Of a stretch of DNA of 64,000 bases, positions 49,948 to 63,656 are shown piece by piece. A model generated the notes under the pieces. The model was not told the DNA's origin, ran no database searches, and saw only the letters and a list, made by a program, of their open reading frames with translations. A program made the position numbers and the translations under genes. Source of the stretch: Gordius sp. MW1 (taxonomy: Eukaryota; Nematomorpha; Gordioida; Gordea; Gordiidae). Within the stretch, counting starts at the first letter, position 1; each line of letters begins with the position of its first letter. Where the stretch lies: assembly GCA_964036665.1 (NCBI GenBank), contig OZ038527.1, positions 11,935,835 through 11,999,834 of the forward strand, written 5' to 3'.

Positions 49948-52010
49948 GTATCAAACGTGAGTGCTTAATTTTTGAAAACTGCTCTATGCAATCATGATTT
50001 AAAAGTAATAGTTTTCTGATTCTGATAAATTTTTACTTTTTATCATGGAAACAACGTCTGAAAACGACAACTTTCATCGGATGAATACGGTTGAATAAAA
50101 AAATGTGAAAAATTTTGAGGTAAAAATATTCTTTTTTTTCGATTCTATGTGAAAGAGCGTAAAAAAATATATAAAAATAAGCCAATTTGAGAATACTATT
50201 ATCCTGGATTGACTTCCGAAAAGAGGTTTTAAGCTGCGAGAACTATCATTTTGACAAAAGGCAACGTTTTATTGTTGCGATTAGTTTGTTGTATCGTAAC
50301 GTGAGTGCTTAATTTTTGAAAATTGCTCTATGCGATCATGATTTCAAAGTAATAGTTTTCTGATTCTGATATATTTTTACTTTTTATCATGGAAACAACG
50401 TCTGAAAACGACAACTTTCATCGGATGAATACGGTAGAAAGAAAAAAATGTGAAAAATTTTGAGGTAAAAATATTCATTTTTTTCGATTCTATGTGAAAG
50501 AGCGTAAAAAAATATATAAAAATAAGCCAATTTGAGAATACTATTATCCTGGATTGACTTCCGAAAAGAGGTTTTAAGCTGCGAGAACTATCATTTTGAC
50601 AAAAGACAACGTTTTATTGTTGCGATTAGTTTGTTGTATCGTAACGTGAGTGCTTAATTTTTGAAAATTGCTCTATGCGATCATGATTTCAAAGTAATAG
50701 TTTTCTGATTCTGATAAATTTTTACTTTTTATCATGGAAACAACGTCTGAAAACGACAACTTTCATCGGATGAATACGGTTGAATAAAAAAATGTGAAAA
50801 ATTTTGAGGTAAAAATATTCATTTTTTTCGATTCTATGTGAAAGAGCTTGAAAAAATATATAAAAGTAAGCCAATTTGAGAATCCTATTATCCTTGATTG
50901 ACTTCCGAAGAGGTTTTAAGCTGCGAGAACTATCATTTTGACAAAAGACAACGTTTTATTGTTGCGATTAGTTTGTTGTATCGCAACGTGAATGCTTAAT
51001 TTTTGAAAATTGCTCTATGCGATCATGATTTCAAAGTAATAGTTTTCTGATTCTGATAAATTTTTACTTTTTATCATGGAAACAACGTCTGAAAACGACA
51101 ACTTTCATCGGATGAATACGGTTGAAAGAAAAAAATGTGAAAAATTTTGAGGTAAAAATATTTATTTTTTTCGATTCTATGTGAAAGAGCTTAAAAAAAT
51201 ATATAAAAGTAAGCCGATTTGAGAATCCTATTATCCTCAATTGACTTCCGAAAAGAGGTTTTAAGCTGCGAGAACTATCATTTTGACAAAAGACAACGTT
51301 TTATTGTTGCTATTAGTTTGTTGTATCGCAACGTGAATGCTTAATTTTTGAAAATTGCTCTATGCGATCATGATTTCAAAGTAATAGTTTTCTGATTCTG
51401 ATAAATTTTTACTTTTTATCATGGAAACAACGTCTGAAAACGACAACTTTCATCGGATGAATACGGTTGAAAGAAAAAAATGTGAAAAATTTTGAGGTAA
51501 AAATATTTATTTTTTTCGATTCTATGTGAAAGAGCGTAAAAAAATATATAAAAATAAGCCAATTTGAGAATCCTATTATCCTCGATTGACTTCCGAAAAG
51601 AGGTTTTAAGCTGCGAGAACTATCATTTTGACAAAAGACAACGTTTTATTGTTGCGATTAGTTTGTTGTATCGCAACGTGAGTGCTTAATTTTTGAAAAC
51701 TGCTCTATGCGATCATGATTTCAAAGTAATAGTTTTCTGATTCTGACAAATTTTTACTTTTTATCATGGAAACAACGTCTAAAAACGACAAATTTCATCG
51801 GATGAATACGGTAGAAAGAAAAAAATTTTAAAAATATTGAGGTAAAAATATTCATTTTTCGATTTTATGTGAAAGAGCGTAAAAAAATATATAAAAATAA
51901 GCCAATTTGAGAATCCTATTATCCTCGATTGACTTCCGAAAAGAGGTTTTAAGTTGCGAGAACTATCATTTTGACAAAAGACAACGTTTTATTGTTGCGA
52001 TTAGTTTGTT
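49948..52010 (+). repeat. Partial module M (six monomers, 2,063 bp)
   Basis: The six monomers have types A, G, G, C, C, C with GTGAATGC in the two C monomers at 50978 and 51323 and TATCCTCAATTGAC near 51240. A truncated relative (C, C, C) lies immediately upstream at 48913-49947, so the CCC end of M occurs twice with a 2,065-bp period. Confidence 0.82.
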
Positions 52011-52353
52011 GTATCAAACGTGAGTGCTTAATTTTTGAAAACTGCGCTATGCAATCATGATTTAAAAGTAATAGTTTTCTGATTCTGATAAATTTTTACT
52101 TTTTATCATGGAAACAACGTCTGAAAACGACAACTTTCATCGGATGAATACGGTTGAATAAAAAAATGTGAAAAATTTTGAGGTAAAAATATTCATTTTT
52201 TTCGATTCTATGTGAAAGAGCTTGAAAAAATATATAAAAGTAAGCCGATTTGAGAATCCTATTATCCTCGATTGACTTCCGAAAAGAGGTTTTAAGCTGC
52301 GAGAACTATCATTTTGACAAAAGACAACGTTTTATTGTTGCGATTAGTTTGTT

Positions 52354-52688
52354 GTATCGCAACGTGAGTGCTTAATTTTTGAAAATTGCTCTATGCGATC
52401 ATGATTTCAAAGTAATAGTTTTCTGATTCTGATAAATTTTTACTTTTTATCATGGAAACAACGTCTGAAAACGACAACTTTCATCGGATGAATATGGTTG
52501 AAAGAAAAAATGTGAAAAATTTTGAGGTAATTTTTTTCCATTCTATGTGAAAGAGCTTGAAAAAATATATAAAAGTAAGCCGATTTGAGAATCCTATTAT
52601 CCTCGATTGACTTCCGAAAAGAGGTTTTAAGCTGCGAGAACTATCATTTTGACAAAAGACAACGTTTTATTGTTGCGATTAGTTTGTT
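52354..52688 (+). repeat. 335-bp monomer with shortened A/T tract
   Basis: It carries GAGGTAATTTTTTTCC like the 333-bp monomers at 8214 and 12284, about 40 kb away. This is the clearest long-range sharing of a rare deletion in the window. The next monomer (52689, 340 bp) lacks GAGGT in the same zone, an independent small loss. Confidence 0.85.
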
Positions 52689-53371
52689 GTATCGTAACGT
52701 GAGTGCTTAATTTTTGAAAATTGCTCTATGCGATCATGATTTCAAAGTAATAGTTTTCTGATTCTGATAAATTTTTACTTTTTATCATGGAAACAACGTC
52801 TGAAAACGACAACTTTCATCGGATGAATACGGTTGAATAAAAAAATGTGAAAAATTTTTAAAAATATTCATTTTTTTCGATTCTATGTGAAAGAGCTTGA
52901 AAAAATATATAAAAGTAAGCCGATTTGAGAATCCTATTATCCTCGATTGACTTCCGAAAAGAGGTTTTAAGCTGCGAGAACTTTCATTTTGACAAAAGAC
53001 AACGTTTTATTGTTGCGATTAGTTTGTTGTATCGCAACGTGAGTGCTTAATTTTTGAAAACTGCTCTATGCGATCATGATTTCAAAGTAATAGTTTTCTG
53101 ATTCTGATAAATTTTCACTTTTTATCATGGAAACAACGTCTGAAACGACAACTTTCATCGGATGAATACGGTTGAATAAAAAAATGTGAAAAATTTTGAG
53201 GTAAAAATATTCATTTTTTTCGATTCTATGTGAAAGAGCTTAAAAAAATATATATAAGTAAGCCGATTTGAGAATCCTATTATCCTTGATTGACTTCCGA
53301 AAAAAGGTTTTAAGCTGCGAGAACTATCATTTTGACAAAAGACAACGTTTTATTGTTGCGATTAGTTTGTT

Positions 53372-54400
53372 GTATCAAACGTGAGTGCTTAATTTTTGAA
53401 AACTGCTCTATGCAATCATGATTTAAAAGTAATAGTTTTCGGATTCTGATAAATTTTTACTTTTTATCATGGAAACAACGTCTGAAAACGACAACTTTCA
53501 TCGGATGAATACGGTTGAATAAAAAAATGTGAAAAATTTTGAGGTAAAAATATTCATTTTTTTCAATTCTATGTGAAAGAGCTTGAAAAAATATATAAAA
53601 GTAAGCCGATTTGAGAATCCTATTATCCTCGATTGACTTCCGAAAAGAGGTTTTAAGTTGCGAGAACTATCATTTTGACAAAAGACAACGTTTTATTGTT
53701 GCGGTTAGTTTGTTGTATCAAACGTGAGTGCTTAATTTTTGAAAACTGCTATATGCAATCATGATTTCAAAGTAATAGTTTTCTGATTCTGATAAATTTT
53801 TACTTTTTATCATGGAAACAACGTCTGAAAACGACAACTTTCATCGGATGAATACGGTTGAATAAAAAAATGTGAAAAATTTTGAGGTAAAAATATTCTT
53901 TTTTTTCGATTCTATGTGAAACAGCGTAAAAAAATATATAAAAATAAGCCAATTTGAGAATCCTATTATCCTCGATTGACTTCCGAAAAGAGGTTTTAAG
54001 TTGCGAGAACTATCATTTTGACAAAAGACAACGTTTTATTGTTGCGATTTGTTTGTTGTATCAAACGTGAGTGCTTAATTTTTGAAAACTGCTCTATGCA
54101 ATCATGATTTAAAAGTAATAGTTTTCTGATTCTGATAAATTTTTCTTTTTATCATGGAAACAACGTCTAAAAACGACAAATTTCATCGGATGAATACGGT
54201 TGAAAGAAAAAAATGTGAAAAATTTTGAGGTAAAAATATTTATTTTTTTCGATTCTATGTGAAAGAGCTTGAAAAAATATATAAAAGTAAGCCGATTTGA
54301 GAATCCTATTATCCTCGATTGACTTCCGAAAAGAGGTTTTAAGCTGCGAGAACTATCATTTTGACAAAAGACAACGTTTTATTGTTGCGATTAGTTTGTT
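53372..54400 (+). repeat. Downstream copy of the 46168-47196 segment
   Basis: It has the same marker order as 46168-47196, with CTGCTATATGC in the second monomer and an intact CTATCATTTTGAC at the end of the third. Confidence 0.85.
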
Positions 54401-56462
54401 GTATCGCAACGTGAGTGCTTAATTTTTGAAAATTGCTCCATGCGATCATGATTTCAAAGTAATAGTTTTCTGATTCTGATAAATTTTTACTTTTTATCAT
54501 GGAAACAACGTCTGAAAACGACAACTTTCATCGGATGAATACGGTTGAATAAAAAAATGTGAAAAATTTTGAGGTAAAAATATTCTTTTTTTTCGATTCT
54601 ATGTGAAAGAGCGTAAAAAAATATATAAAAATAAGCCAATTTGAGAATCCTATTATCCTCGATTGACTTCCGAAAAGAGGTTTTAAGTTGCGAGAACTAT
54701 CATTTTGACAAAAGACAACGTTTTATTGTTGCGATTAGTTTGTTGTATCGTAACGTGAGTGCTTAATTTTTGAAAATTGCTCTATGCGATCATGATTTCA
54801 AAGTAATAGTTTTCTGATTCTGATAAATTTTTACTTTTTATCATGGAAACAACGTATGAAAACGACAACTTTCATCGGATGAATACGGTTGAATAAAAAA
54901 ATGTGAAAAATTTTGAGGTAAAAATATTCATTTTTTTCGATTCTATGTGAAAGAGCTTGAAAAAATATATAAAAGTAAGCCGATTTGAGAATCCTATTAT
55001 CCTGGATTGACTTCCGAAAAGAGGTTTTAAGCTGCGAGAACTATCATTTTGACAAAAGACAACGTTTTATTGTTGCGATTAGTTTGTTGTATCGCAACGT
55101 GAGTGCTTAATTTTTGAAAATTGCTCTATGCGATCATGATTTCAAAGTAATAGTTTTCTGATTCTGATAAATTTTTACTTTTTATCATGGAAACAACGTC
55201 TGAAAACGACAACTTTCATCGGATGAATACGGTTGAAAGAAAAAAATGTGAAAAATTTTGAGGTAAAAATATTTATTTTTTTCGATTCTATGTGAAAGAG
55301 CTTGAAAAAATATATAAAAGTAAGCCGATTTGAGAATCCTATTATCTTCGATTGACTTCCGAAAAGAGGTTTTAAGCTGCGAGAACTATCATTTTGACAA
55401 AAGACAACGTTTTATTGTTGCGATTAGTTTGTTGTATCAAACGTGAGTGCTTAATTTTTGAAAACTGCTCTATGCGATCATGATTTCAAAGTAATAGTTT
55501 TCTGATTCTGATAAATTTTTACTTTTTATCATGGAAACAACGTCTGAAAACGACAACTTTCATCGGACGAATACGGTTGAATAAAAAAATGTGAAAAATT
55601 TTGAGGTAAAAATATTCATTTTTTTTGATTCTATGTGAAAGAGCTTGAAAAAATATATAAAAGTAAGCCGATTTGAGAATCCTATTATCCTTGATTGACT
55701 TCCGAAGAGGTTTTAAGCTGCGAGAACTATCATTTTGACAAAAGACAACGTTTTATTGTTGCGATTAGTTTGTTGTATCGCAACGTGAATGCTTAATTTT
55801 TGAAAATTGCTCTATGCGATCATGATTTCAAAGTAATAGTTTTCTGATTCTGATAAATTTTTACTTTTTATCATGGAAACAACGTCTGAAAACGACAACT
55901 TTCATCGGATGAATACGGTTGAAAGAAAAAAATGTGAAAAATTTTGAGGTAAAAATATTTATTTTTTTCGATTCTATGTGAAAGAGCGTAAAAAAATATA
56001 TAAAAATAAGCCAATTTGAGAATCCTATTATCCTCGATTGACTTCCGAAAAGAGGTTTTAAGCTGCGAGAACTATCGTTTTGACAAAAGACAACGTTTTA
56101 TTGTTGCGATTAGTTTGTTGTATCGCAACGTGAGTGCTTAATTTGTGAAAACTGCTCTATGCGATCATTATTTCAAAGTAATAGTTTTCTGATTCTGACA
56201 AATTTTTACTTTTTATCATGGAAACAACGTCTAAAAACGACAAATTTCATCGGATGAATACGGTAGAAAGAAAAAAATTTTAAAAATATTGAGGTAAAAA
56301 TATTCATTTTTCGATTTTATGTGAAAGAGCGTAAAAAAATATATAAAAATAAGCCAATTTGAGAATCCTATTATCCTCGATTGACTTCCGAAAAGAGGTT
56401 TTAAGTTGCGAGAACTATCATTTTGACAAAAGACAACGTTTTATTGTTGCGATTAGTTTGTT

Positions 56463-56797
56463 GTATCGTAACGTTAGTGCTTAAATTGCTCTATGCGATC
56501 ATGATTTCAAAGTAATAGTTTTCTGATTCTGATAAATTTTTACTTTTTATCATGGAAACAACGTATGAAAACGACAACTTTCATCGGATGAATACGGTTG
56601 AATAAAAAAATGTGAAAAATTTTGAGGTAAAAATATTCATTTTTTTCGATTCTATGTGAAAGAGCTTGAAAAAATATATAAAAGTAAGCCGATTTGAGAA
56701 TCCTATTATCCTGGATTGACTTCCGAAAAGAGGTTTTAAGCTGCGAGAACTATCATTTTGACAAAAGACAACGTTTTATTGTTGCGATTAGTTTGTT
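56463..56797 (+). repeat. 335-bp monomer with 9-bp deletion near its start
   Basis: GTTAGTGCTTAAATTGCTC shows loss of nine bases of the usual TTTTTGAAA run, plus a G to T change in CGTGAGT. I saw this deletion nowhere else, so it looks recent and unspread. Confidence 0.88.
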
Positions 56798-58170
56798 GTA
56801 TCGCAACGTGAGTGCTTAATTTTTGAAAATTGCTCTATGCGATCATGAATTCAAAGTAATAGTTTTCTGATTCTGATAAATTTTTACTTTTTATCATGGA
56901 AACAACGTCTGAAAACGACAACTTTCATCGGATGAATACGGTTGAAAGAAAAAAATGTGAAAAATTTTGAGGTAAAAATATTTATTTTTTTCGATTCTAT
57001 GTGAAAGAGCTTGAAAAAATATATAAAAGTAAGCCGATTTGAGAATCCTATTATCCTCGATTGACTTCCGAAAAGAGGTTTTAAGCTGCGAGAACTATCA
57101 TTTTGACAAAAGACAACGTTTTATTGTTGCGATTAGTTTGTTGTATCAAACGTGAGTGCTTAATTTTTGAAAACTGCTCTATGCAATCATGATTTAAAAG
57201 TAATAGTTTTCTGATTCTGATAAATTTTTCTTTTTATCATGGAAACAACGTCTAAAAACGACAAATTTCATCGGATGAATACGGTTGAAAGAAAAAAATG
57301 TGAAAAATTTTGAGGTAAAAATATTCATTTTTTTCGATTCTATGTGAAAGAGCTTAAAAAAATATATAAAAGTAAGCCGATTTGAGAATCCTATTATCCT
57401 CGATTGACTTCCGAAAAGAGGTTTTAAGCTGCGAGAACTATCATTTTGACAAAAGACAACGTTTTATTGTTGCGATTAGTTTGTTGTATCGCAACGTGAG
57501 TGCTTAATTTTTGAAAATTGCTCCATGCGATCATGATTTCAAAGTAATAGTTTTCTATTCTGATAAATTTTTACTTTTTATCATGGAAACAACGTCTGAA
57601 AACGACAACTCTCATCGGATGAATACGGTTGAATAAAAAAATGTGAAAAATTTTGAGGTAAAAATATTCTTTTTTTTCGATTCTATGTGAAAGAGCGTAA
57701 AAAAATATATAAAAATAAGCCAATTTGAGAATACTATTATCCTGGATTGACTTCCGAAAAGAGGTTTTAAGCTGCGAGAACTATCATTTTGACAAAAGAC
57801 AACGTTTTATTGTTGCGATTAGTTTGTTGTATCGTAACGTGAGTGCTTAATTTTTGAAAATTGCTCTATGCGATCATGATTTCAAAATAATAGTTTTCTG
57901 ATTCTGATATATTTTTACTTTTTATCATGGAAACAACGTATGAAAACGACAACTTTCATCGGATGAATACGGTTGAATAAAAAAATGTGAAAAATTTTGA
58001 GGTAAAAATATTCATTTTTTTCGATTCTATGTGAAAGAGCTTGAAAAAATATATAAAAGTAAGCCGATTTGAGAATCCTATTATCCTTGATTGACTTCCG
58101 AAGAGGTTTTAAGCTGCGAGAACTATCATTTTGACAAAAGACAACGTTTTATTGTTGCGATTAGTTTGTT

Positions 58171-60229
58171 GTATCGCAACGTGAGTGCTTAATTTTTGAA
58201 AATTGCTCCATGCGATCATGATTTCAAAGTAATAGTTTTCTGATTCTGATAAATTTTTACTTTTTATCATGGAAACAACGTCTGAAAACGACAACTTTCA
58301 TCGGATGAATACGGTAGAAAGAAAAAAATGTGAAAAATTTTGAGGTAAAAATATTCATTTTTTTCGATTCTATGTGAAAGAGCGTAAAAAAATATATAAA
58401 AATCAATTTGAGAATACTATTATCCTGGATTGACTTCCGAAAAGAGGTTTTAAGCTGCGAGAACTATCATTTTGACAAAAGACAACGTTTTATTGTTGCG
58501 ATTAGTTTGTTGTATCGTAACGTGAGTGCTTAATTTTTGAAAATTGCTCTATGCGATCATGATTTCAAAGTAATAGTTTTCTGATTCTGATAAATTTTTA
58601 CTTTTTATCATGGAAACAACGTCTGAAAACGACAACTTTCATCGGATGAATACGGTTGAAAGAAAAAAATGTGAAAAATTTTGAGGTAAAAATATTTATT
58701 TTTTTCGATTCTATGTGAAAGAGCTTGAAAAAATATATAAAAGTAGGCCGATTTGAGAATCCTATTATCCTCGATTGACTTCCGAAAAGAGGTTTTAAGC
58801 TGCGAGAACTATCATTTTGACAAAAGACAACGTTTTATTGTTGCGATTAGTTTGTTGTATCAAACGTGAGTGCTTAATTTTTGAAAACTGCTCTATGCAA
58901 TCATGATTTAAAAGTAATAGTTTTCTGATTCTGATAAATTTTTCTTTTTATCATGGAAACAACGTCTAAAAACGACAAATTTCATCGGATGAATACGGTT
59001 GAAAGAAAAAAATGTGAAAAATTTTGAGGTAAAAATATTCATTTTTTTCGATTCTATGTGAAAGAGCTTGAAAAAATATATAAAAGTAAGCCGATTTGAG
59101 AATCCTATTATCCTCGATTGACTTCCGAAAAGAGGTTTTAAGCTGCGAGAACTATCATTTTGACAAAAGACAACGTTTTATTGTTGCGATTAGTTTGTTG
59201 TATCGCAACGTGAGTGCTTAATTTTTGAAAATTGCTCCATGCGATCATGATTTCAAAGTAATAGTTTTCTGATTCTGATAAATTTTTACTTTTTATCATG
59301 GAAACAACGTCTGAAAACGACAACTTTCATCGGATGAATACGGTTGAATAAAAAAATGTGAAAAATTTTGAGGTAAAAATATTCTTTTTTTTCGATTCTA
59401 TGTGAAAGAGCGTAAAAAAATATATAAAAATAAGCCAATTTGAGAATACTATTATCCTGGATTGACTTCCGAAAAGAGGTTTTAAGCTGCGAGAACTATC
59501 ATTTTGACAAAAGACAACGTTTTATTGTTGCGATTAGTTTGTTGTATCGTAACGTGAGTGCTTAATTTTTGAAAATTGCTCTATGCGATCATGATTTCAA
59601 GTAATAGTTTTCTGATTCTGATATATTTTTACTTTTTATCATGGAAACAACGTATGAAAACGACAACTTTCATCGGATGAATACGGTTGAATAAAAAAAT
59701 GTGAAAAATTTTGAGGTAAAAATATTCATTTTTTTCGATTCTATGTGAAAGAGCTTGAAAAAATATATAAAAGTAAGCCGATTTGAGAATCCTATTATCC
59801 TTGATTGACTTCCGAAGAGGTTTTAAGCTGCGAGAACTATCATTTTGACAAAAGACAACGTTTTATTGTTGCGATTAGTTTGTTGTATCGCAACGTGAGT
59901 GCTTAATTTTTGAAAATTGCTCCATGCGATCATGATTTCAAAGTAATAGTTTTCTGATTCTGATAAATTTTTACTTTTTATCATGGAAACAACGTCTGAA
60001 AACGACAACTTTCATCGGATGAATACGGTAGAAAGAAAAAAATGTGAAAAATTTTGAGGTAAAAATATTTATTTTTTTCGATTCTATGTGAAAGAGCGTA
60101 AAAAAATATATAAAAATAAGCCAATTTGAGAATCCTATTATCCTCGATTGACTTCCGAAAAGAGGTTTTAAGCTGCGAGAACTATCATTTTGACAAAAGA
60201 CAACGTTTTATTGTTGCGATTAGTTTGTT
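58171..60229 (+). repeat. Six-monomer segment duplicated at 3,432-bp offset (upstream copy)
   Basis: Monomers at 58171, 58512, 58857, 59200, 59544 and 59885 recur at 61603, 61944, 62289, 62632, 62976 and 63317, each offset by exactly 3,432 bp. Rare shared markers are ATAAAAATCAATTTGAG, with five bases lost, and AAAGTAGGCCG. This copy has a private one-base loss, ATTTCAAGTAATAG near 59598. Confidence 0.9.
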
Positions 60230-61602
60230 GTATCGCAACGTGAGTGCTTAATTTTTGAAAACTGCTCTATGCGATCATGATTTCAAAGTAATAGTTTTCT
60301 GATTCTGACAAATTTTTACTTTTTATCATGGAAACAACGTCTAAAAACGACAAATTTCATCGGATGAATACGGTAGAAAGAAAAAAATTTTAAAAATATT
60401 GAGGTAAAAATATTCATTTTTCGATTTTATGTGAAAGAGCGTAAAAAAATATATAAAAATAAGCCAATTTGAGAATCCTATTATCCTCGATTGACTTCCG
60501 AAAAGAGGTTTTAAGTTGCGAGAACTATCATTTTGACAAAAGACAACGTTTTATTGTTGCGATTAGTTTGTTGTATCGTAACGTGAGTGCTTAATTTTTG
60601 AAAATTGCTCTATGCGATCATGATTTCAAAGTAATAGTTTTCTGATTCTGATAAATTTTTACTTTTTATCATGGAAACAACGTATGAAAACGACAACTTT
60701 CATCGGATGAATACGGTTGAATAAAAAAATGTGAAAAATTTTGAGGTAAAAATATTCATTTTTTTCGATTCTATGTGAAAGAGCTTGAAAAAATATATAA
60801 AAGTAAGCCGATTTGAGAATCCTATTATCCTGGATTGACTTCCGAAAAGAGGTTTTAAGCTGCGAGAACTATCATTTTGACAAAAGACAACGTTTTATTG
60901 TTGCGATTAGTTTGTTGTATCGCAACGTGAGTGCTTAATTTTTGAAAATTGCTCTATGCGATCATGATTTCAAAGTAATAGTTTTCTGATTCTGATAAAT
61001 TTTTACTTTTTATCATGGAAACAACGTCTGAAAACGACAACTTTCATCGGATGAATACGGTTGAATAAAAAAATGTGAAATATTTTGAGGTAAAAATATT
61101 CTTTTTTTTCGATTCTATGTGAAAGAGCGTAAAAAAATATATAAAAATAAGCCAATTTGAGAATACTATTATCCTGGATTGACTTCCGAAAAGAGGTTTT
61201 AAGCTGCGAGAACTATCATTTTGACAAAAGACAACGTTTTATTGTTGCGATTAGTTTGTTGTATCGCAACGTGAGTGCTTAATTTTTGAAAATTGCTCCA
61301 TGCGATCATGATTTCAAAGTAATAGTTTTCTGATTCTGATAAATTTTTACTTTTTATCATGGAAACAACGTCTAAAAACGACAAATTTCATCGGATGAAT
61401 ACGGTTGAATAAAAAAATGTGAAAAATTTTGAGGTAAAAATATTCATTTTTTTCGATTCTATGTGAAAGAGCTTGAAAAAATATATAAAAGTAAGCCGAT
61501 TTGAGAATCCTATTATTCTTGATTGACTTCCGAAGAGGTTTTAAGCTGCGAGAACTATCATTTTGACAAAAGACAGCGTTTTATTGTTGCGATTAGTTTG
61601 TT

Positions 61603-63656
61603 GTATCGCAACGTGAGTGCTTAATTTTTGAAAATTGCTCCATGCGATCATGATTTCAAAGTAATAGTTTTCTGATTCTGATAAATATTTACTTTTTATC
61701 ATGGAAACAACGTCTGAAAACGACAACTTTCATCGGATGAATACGGTAGAAAGAAAAAAATGTGAAAAATTTTGAGGTAAAAATATTCATTTTTTTCGAT
61801 TCTATGTGAAAGAGCGTAAAAAAATATATAAAAATCAATTTGAGAATACTATTATCCTGGATTGACTTCCGAAAAGAGGTTTTAAGCTGCGAGAACTATC
61901 ATTTTGACAAAAGACAACGTTTTATTGTTGCGATTAGTTTGTTGTATCGTAACGTGAGTGCTTAATTTTTGAAAATTGCTCTATGCGATCATGATTTCAA
62001 AGTAATAGTTTTCTGATTCTGATAAATTTTTACTTTTTATCATGGAAACAACGTCTGAAAACGACAACTTTCATCGGATGAATACGGTTGAAAGAAAAAA
62101 ATGTGAAAAATTTTGAGGTAAAAATATTTATTTTTTTCGATTCTATGTGAAAGAGCTTGAAAAAATATATAAAAGTAGGCCGATTTGAGAATCCTATTAT
62201 CCTCGATTGACTTCCGAAAAGAGGTTTTAAGCTGCGAGAACTATCATTTTGACAAAAGACAACGTTTTATTGTTGCGATTAGTTTGTTGTATCAAACGTG
62301 AGTGCTTAATTTTTGAAAACTGCTCTATGCAATCATGATTTAAAAGTAATAGTTTCCTGATTCTGATAAATTTTTCTTTTTATCATGGAAACAACGTCTA
62401 AAAACGACAAATTTCATCGGATGAATACGGTTGAAAGAAAAAAATGTGAAAAATTTTGAGGTAAAAATATTCATTTTTTTCGATTCTATGTGAAAGAGCT
62501 TGAAAAAATATATAAAAGTAAGCCGATTTGAGAATCCTATTATCCTCGATTGACTTCCGAAAAGAGGTTTTAAGCTGCGAGAACTATCATTTTGACAAAA
62601 GACAACGTTTTATTGTTGCGATTAGTTTGTTGTATCGCAACGTGAGTGCTTAATTTTTGAAAATTGCTCCATGCGATCATGATTTCAAAGTAATAGTTTT
62701 CTGATTCTGATAAATTTTTACTTTTTATCATGGAAACAACGTCTGAAAACGACAACTTTCATCGGATGAATACGGTTGAATAAAAAAATGTGAAATATTT
62801 TGAGGTAAAAATATTCTTTTTTTTCGATTCTATGTGAAAGAGCGTAAAAAAATATATAAAAATAAGCCAATTTGAGAATACTATTATCCTGGATTGACTT
62901 CCGAAAAGAGGTTTTAAGCTGCGAGAACTATCATTTTGACAAAAGACAACGTTTTATTGTTGCGATTAGTTTGTTGTATCGTAACGTGAGTGCTTAATTT
63001 TTGAAAATTGCTCTATGCGATCATGATTTCAAAGTAATAGTTTTCTGATTCTGATATATTTTTACTTTTTATCATGGAAACAACGTATGAAAACGACAAC
63101 TTTCATCGGATGAATACGGTTGAATAAAAAAATGTGAAAAATTTTGAGGTAAAAATATTCATTTTTTTCGATTCTATGTGAAAGAGCTTGAAAAAATATA
63201 TAAAAGTAAGCCGATTTGAGAATCCTATTATCCTTGATTGACTTCCGAAGAGGTTTTAAGCTGCGAGAACTATCATTTTGACAAAAGACAACGTTTTATT
63301 GTTGCGATAGTTTGTTGTATCGCAACGTGAGTGATTAATTTTTGAAAATTGCTCCATGCGATCATGATTTCAAAGTAATAGTTTTCTGATTCTGATAAAT
63401 TTTTACTTTTTATCATGGAAACAACGTCTGAAAACGACAACTTTCATCGGATGAATACGGTAGAAAGAAAAAAATGTGAAAAATTTTGAGGTAAAAATAT
63501 TCATTTTTTTCGATTCTAAAGAGCGTAAAAAAATATATAAAAATAAGCCAATTTGAGAATACTATTATCCTGGATTGACTTCCGAAAAGAGGTTTTAAGC
63601 TGCGAGAACTATCATTTTGACAAAAGACAACGTTTTATTGTTGCGATTAGTTTGTT
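61603..63656 (+). repeat. Downstream copy of the 3,432-bp-offset duplication
   Basis: It carries the same rare markers as 58171-60229. Private changes are GACAGCG near 61574, ATAAATATTTAC near 61682, TTTCCTG near 62353, GCGATAGTTTG near 63303, GTGATTAATT near 63330 and a five-base loss in GATTCTAAAGAGCG near 63515. After this segment the two copies are followed by different monomers. Confidence 0.9.

Larger units (their letters stand above)
45480..57142 (+). repeat. Block 5: mosaic region
   Basis: Monomer starts are 45480, 45823, 46168, 46512, 46855, 47197, 47541, 47883, 48228, 48572, 48913, 49258, 49603, 49948, 50291, 50636, 50978, 51323, 51668, 52011, 52354, 52689, 53029, 53372, 53715, 54058, 54401, 54745, 55089, 55434, 55775, 56120, 56463 and 56798. 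It contains a pentamer like that of block 6 at 46855-48571, M-derived monomers at 48913-52010, and HOR-B-like features such as the shortened A/T tract at 52354. Three consecutive monomers at 46168-47196 recur at 53372-54400. No single period describes it. Confidence 0.82.
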
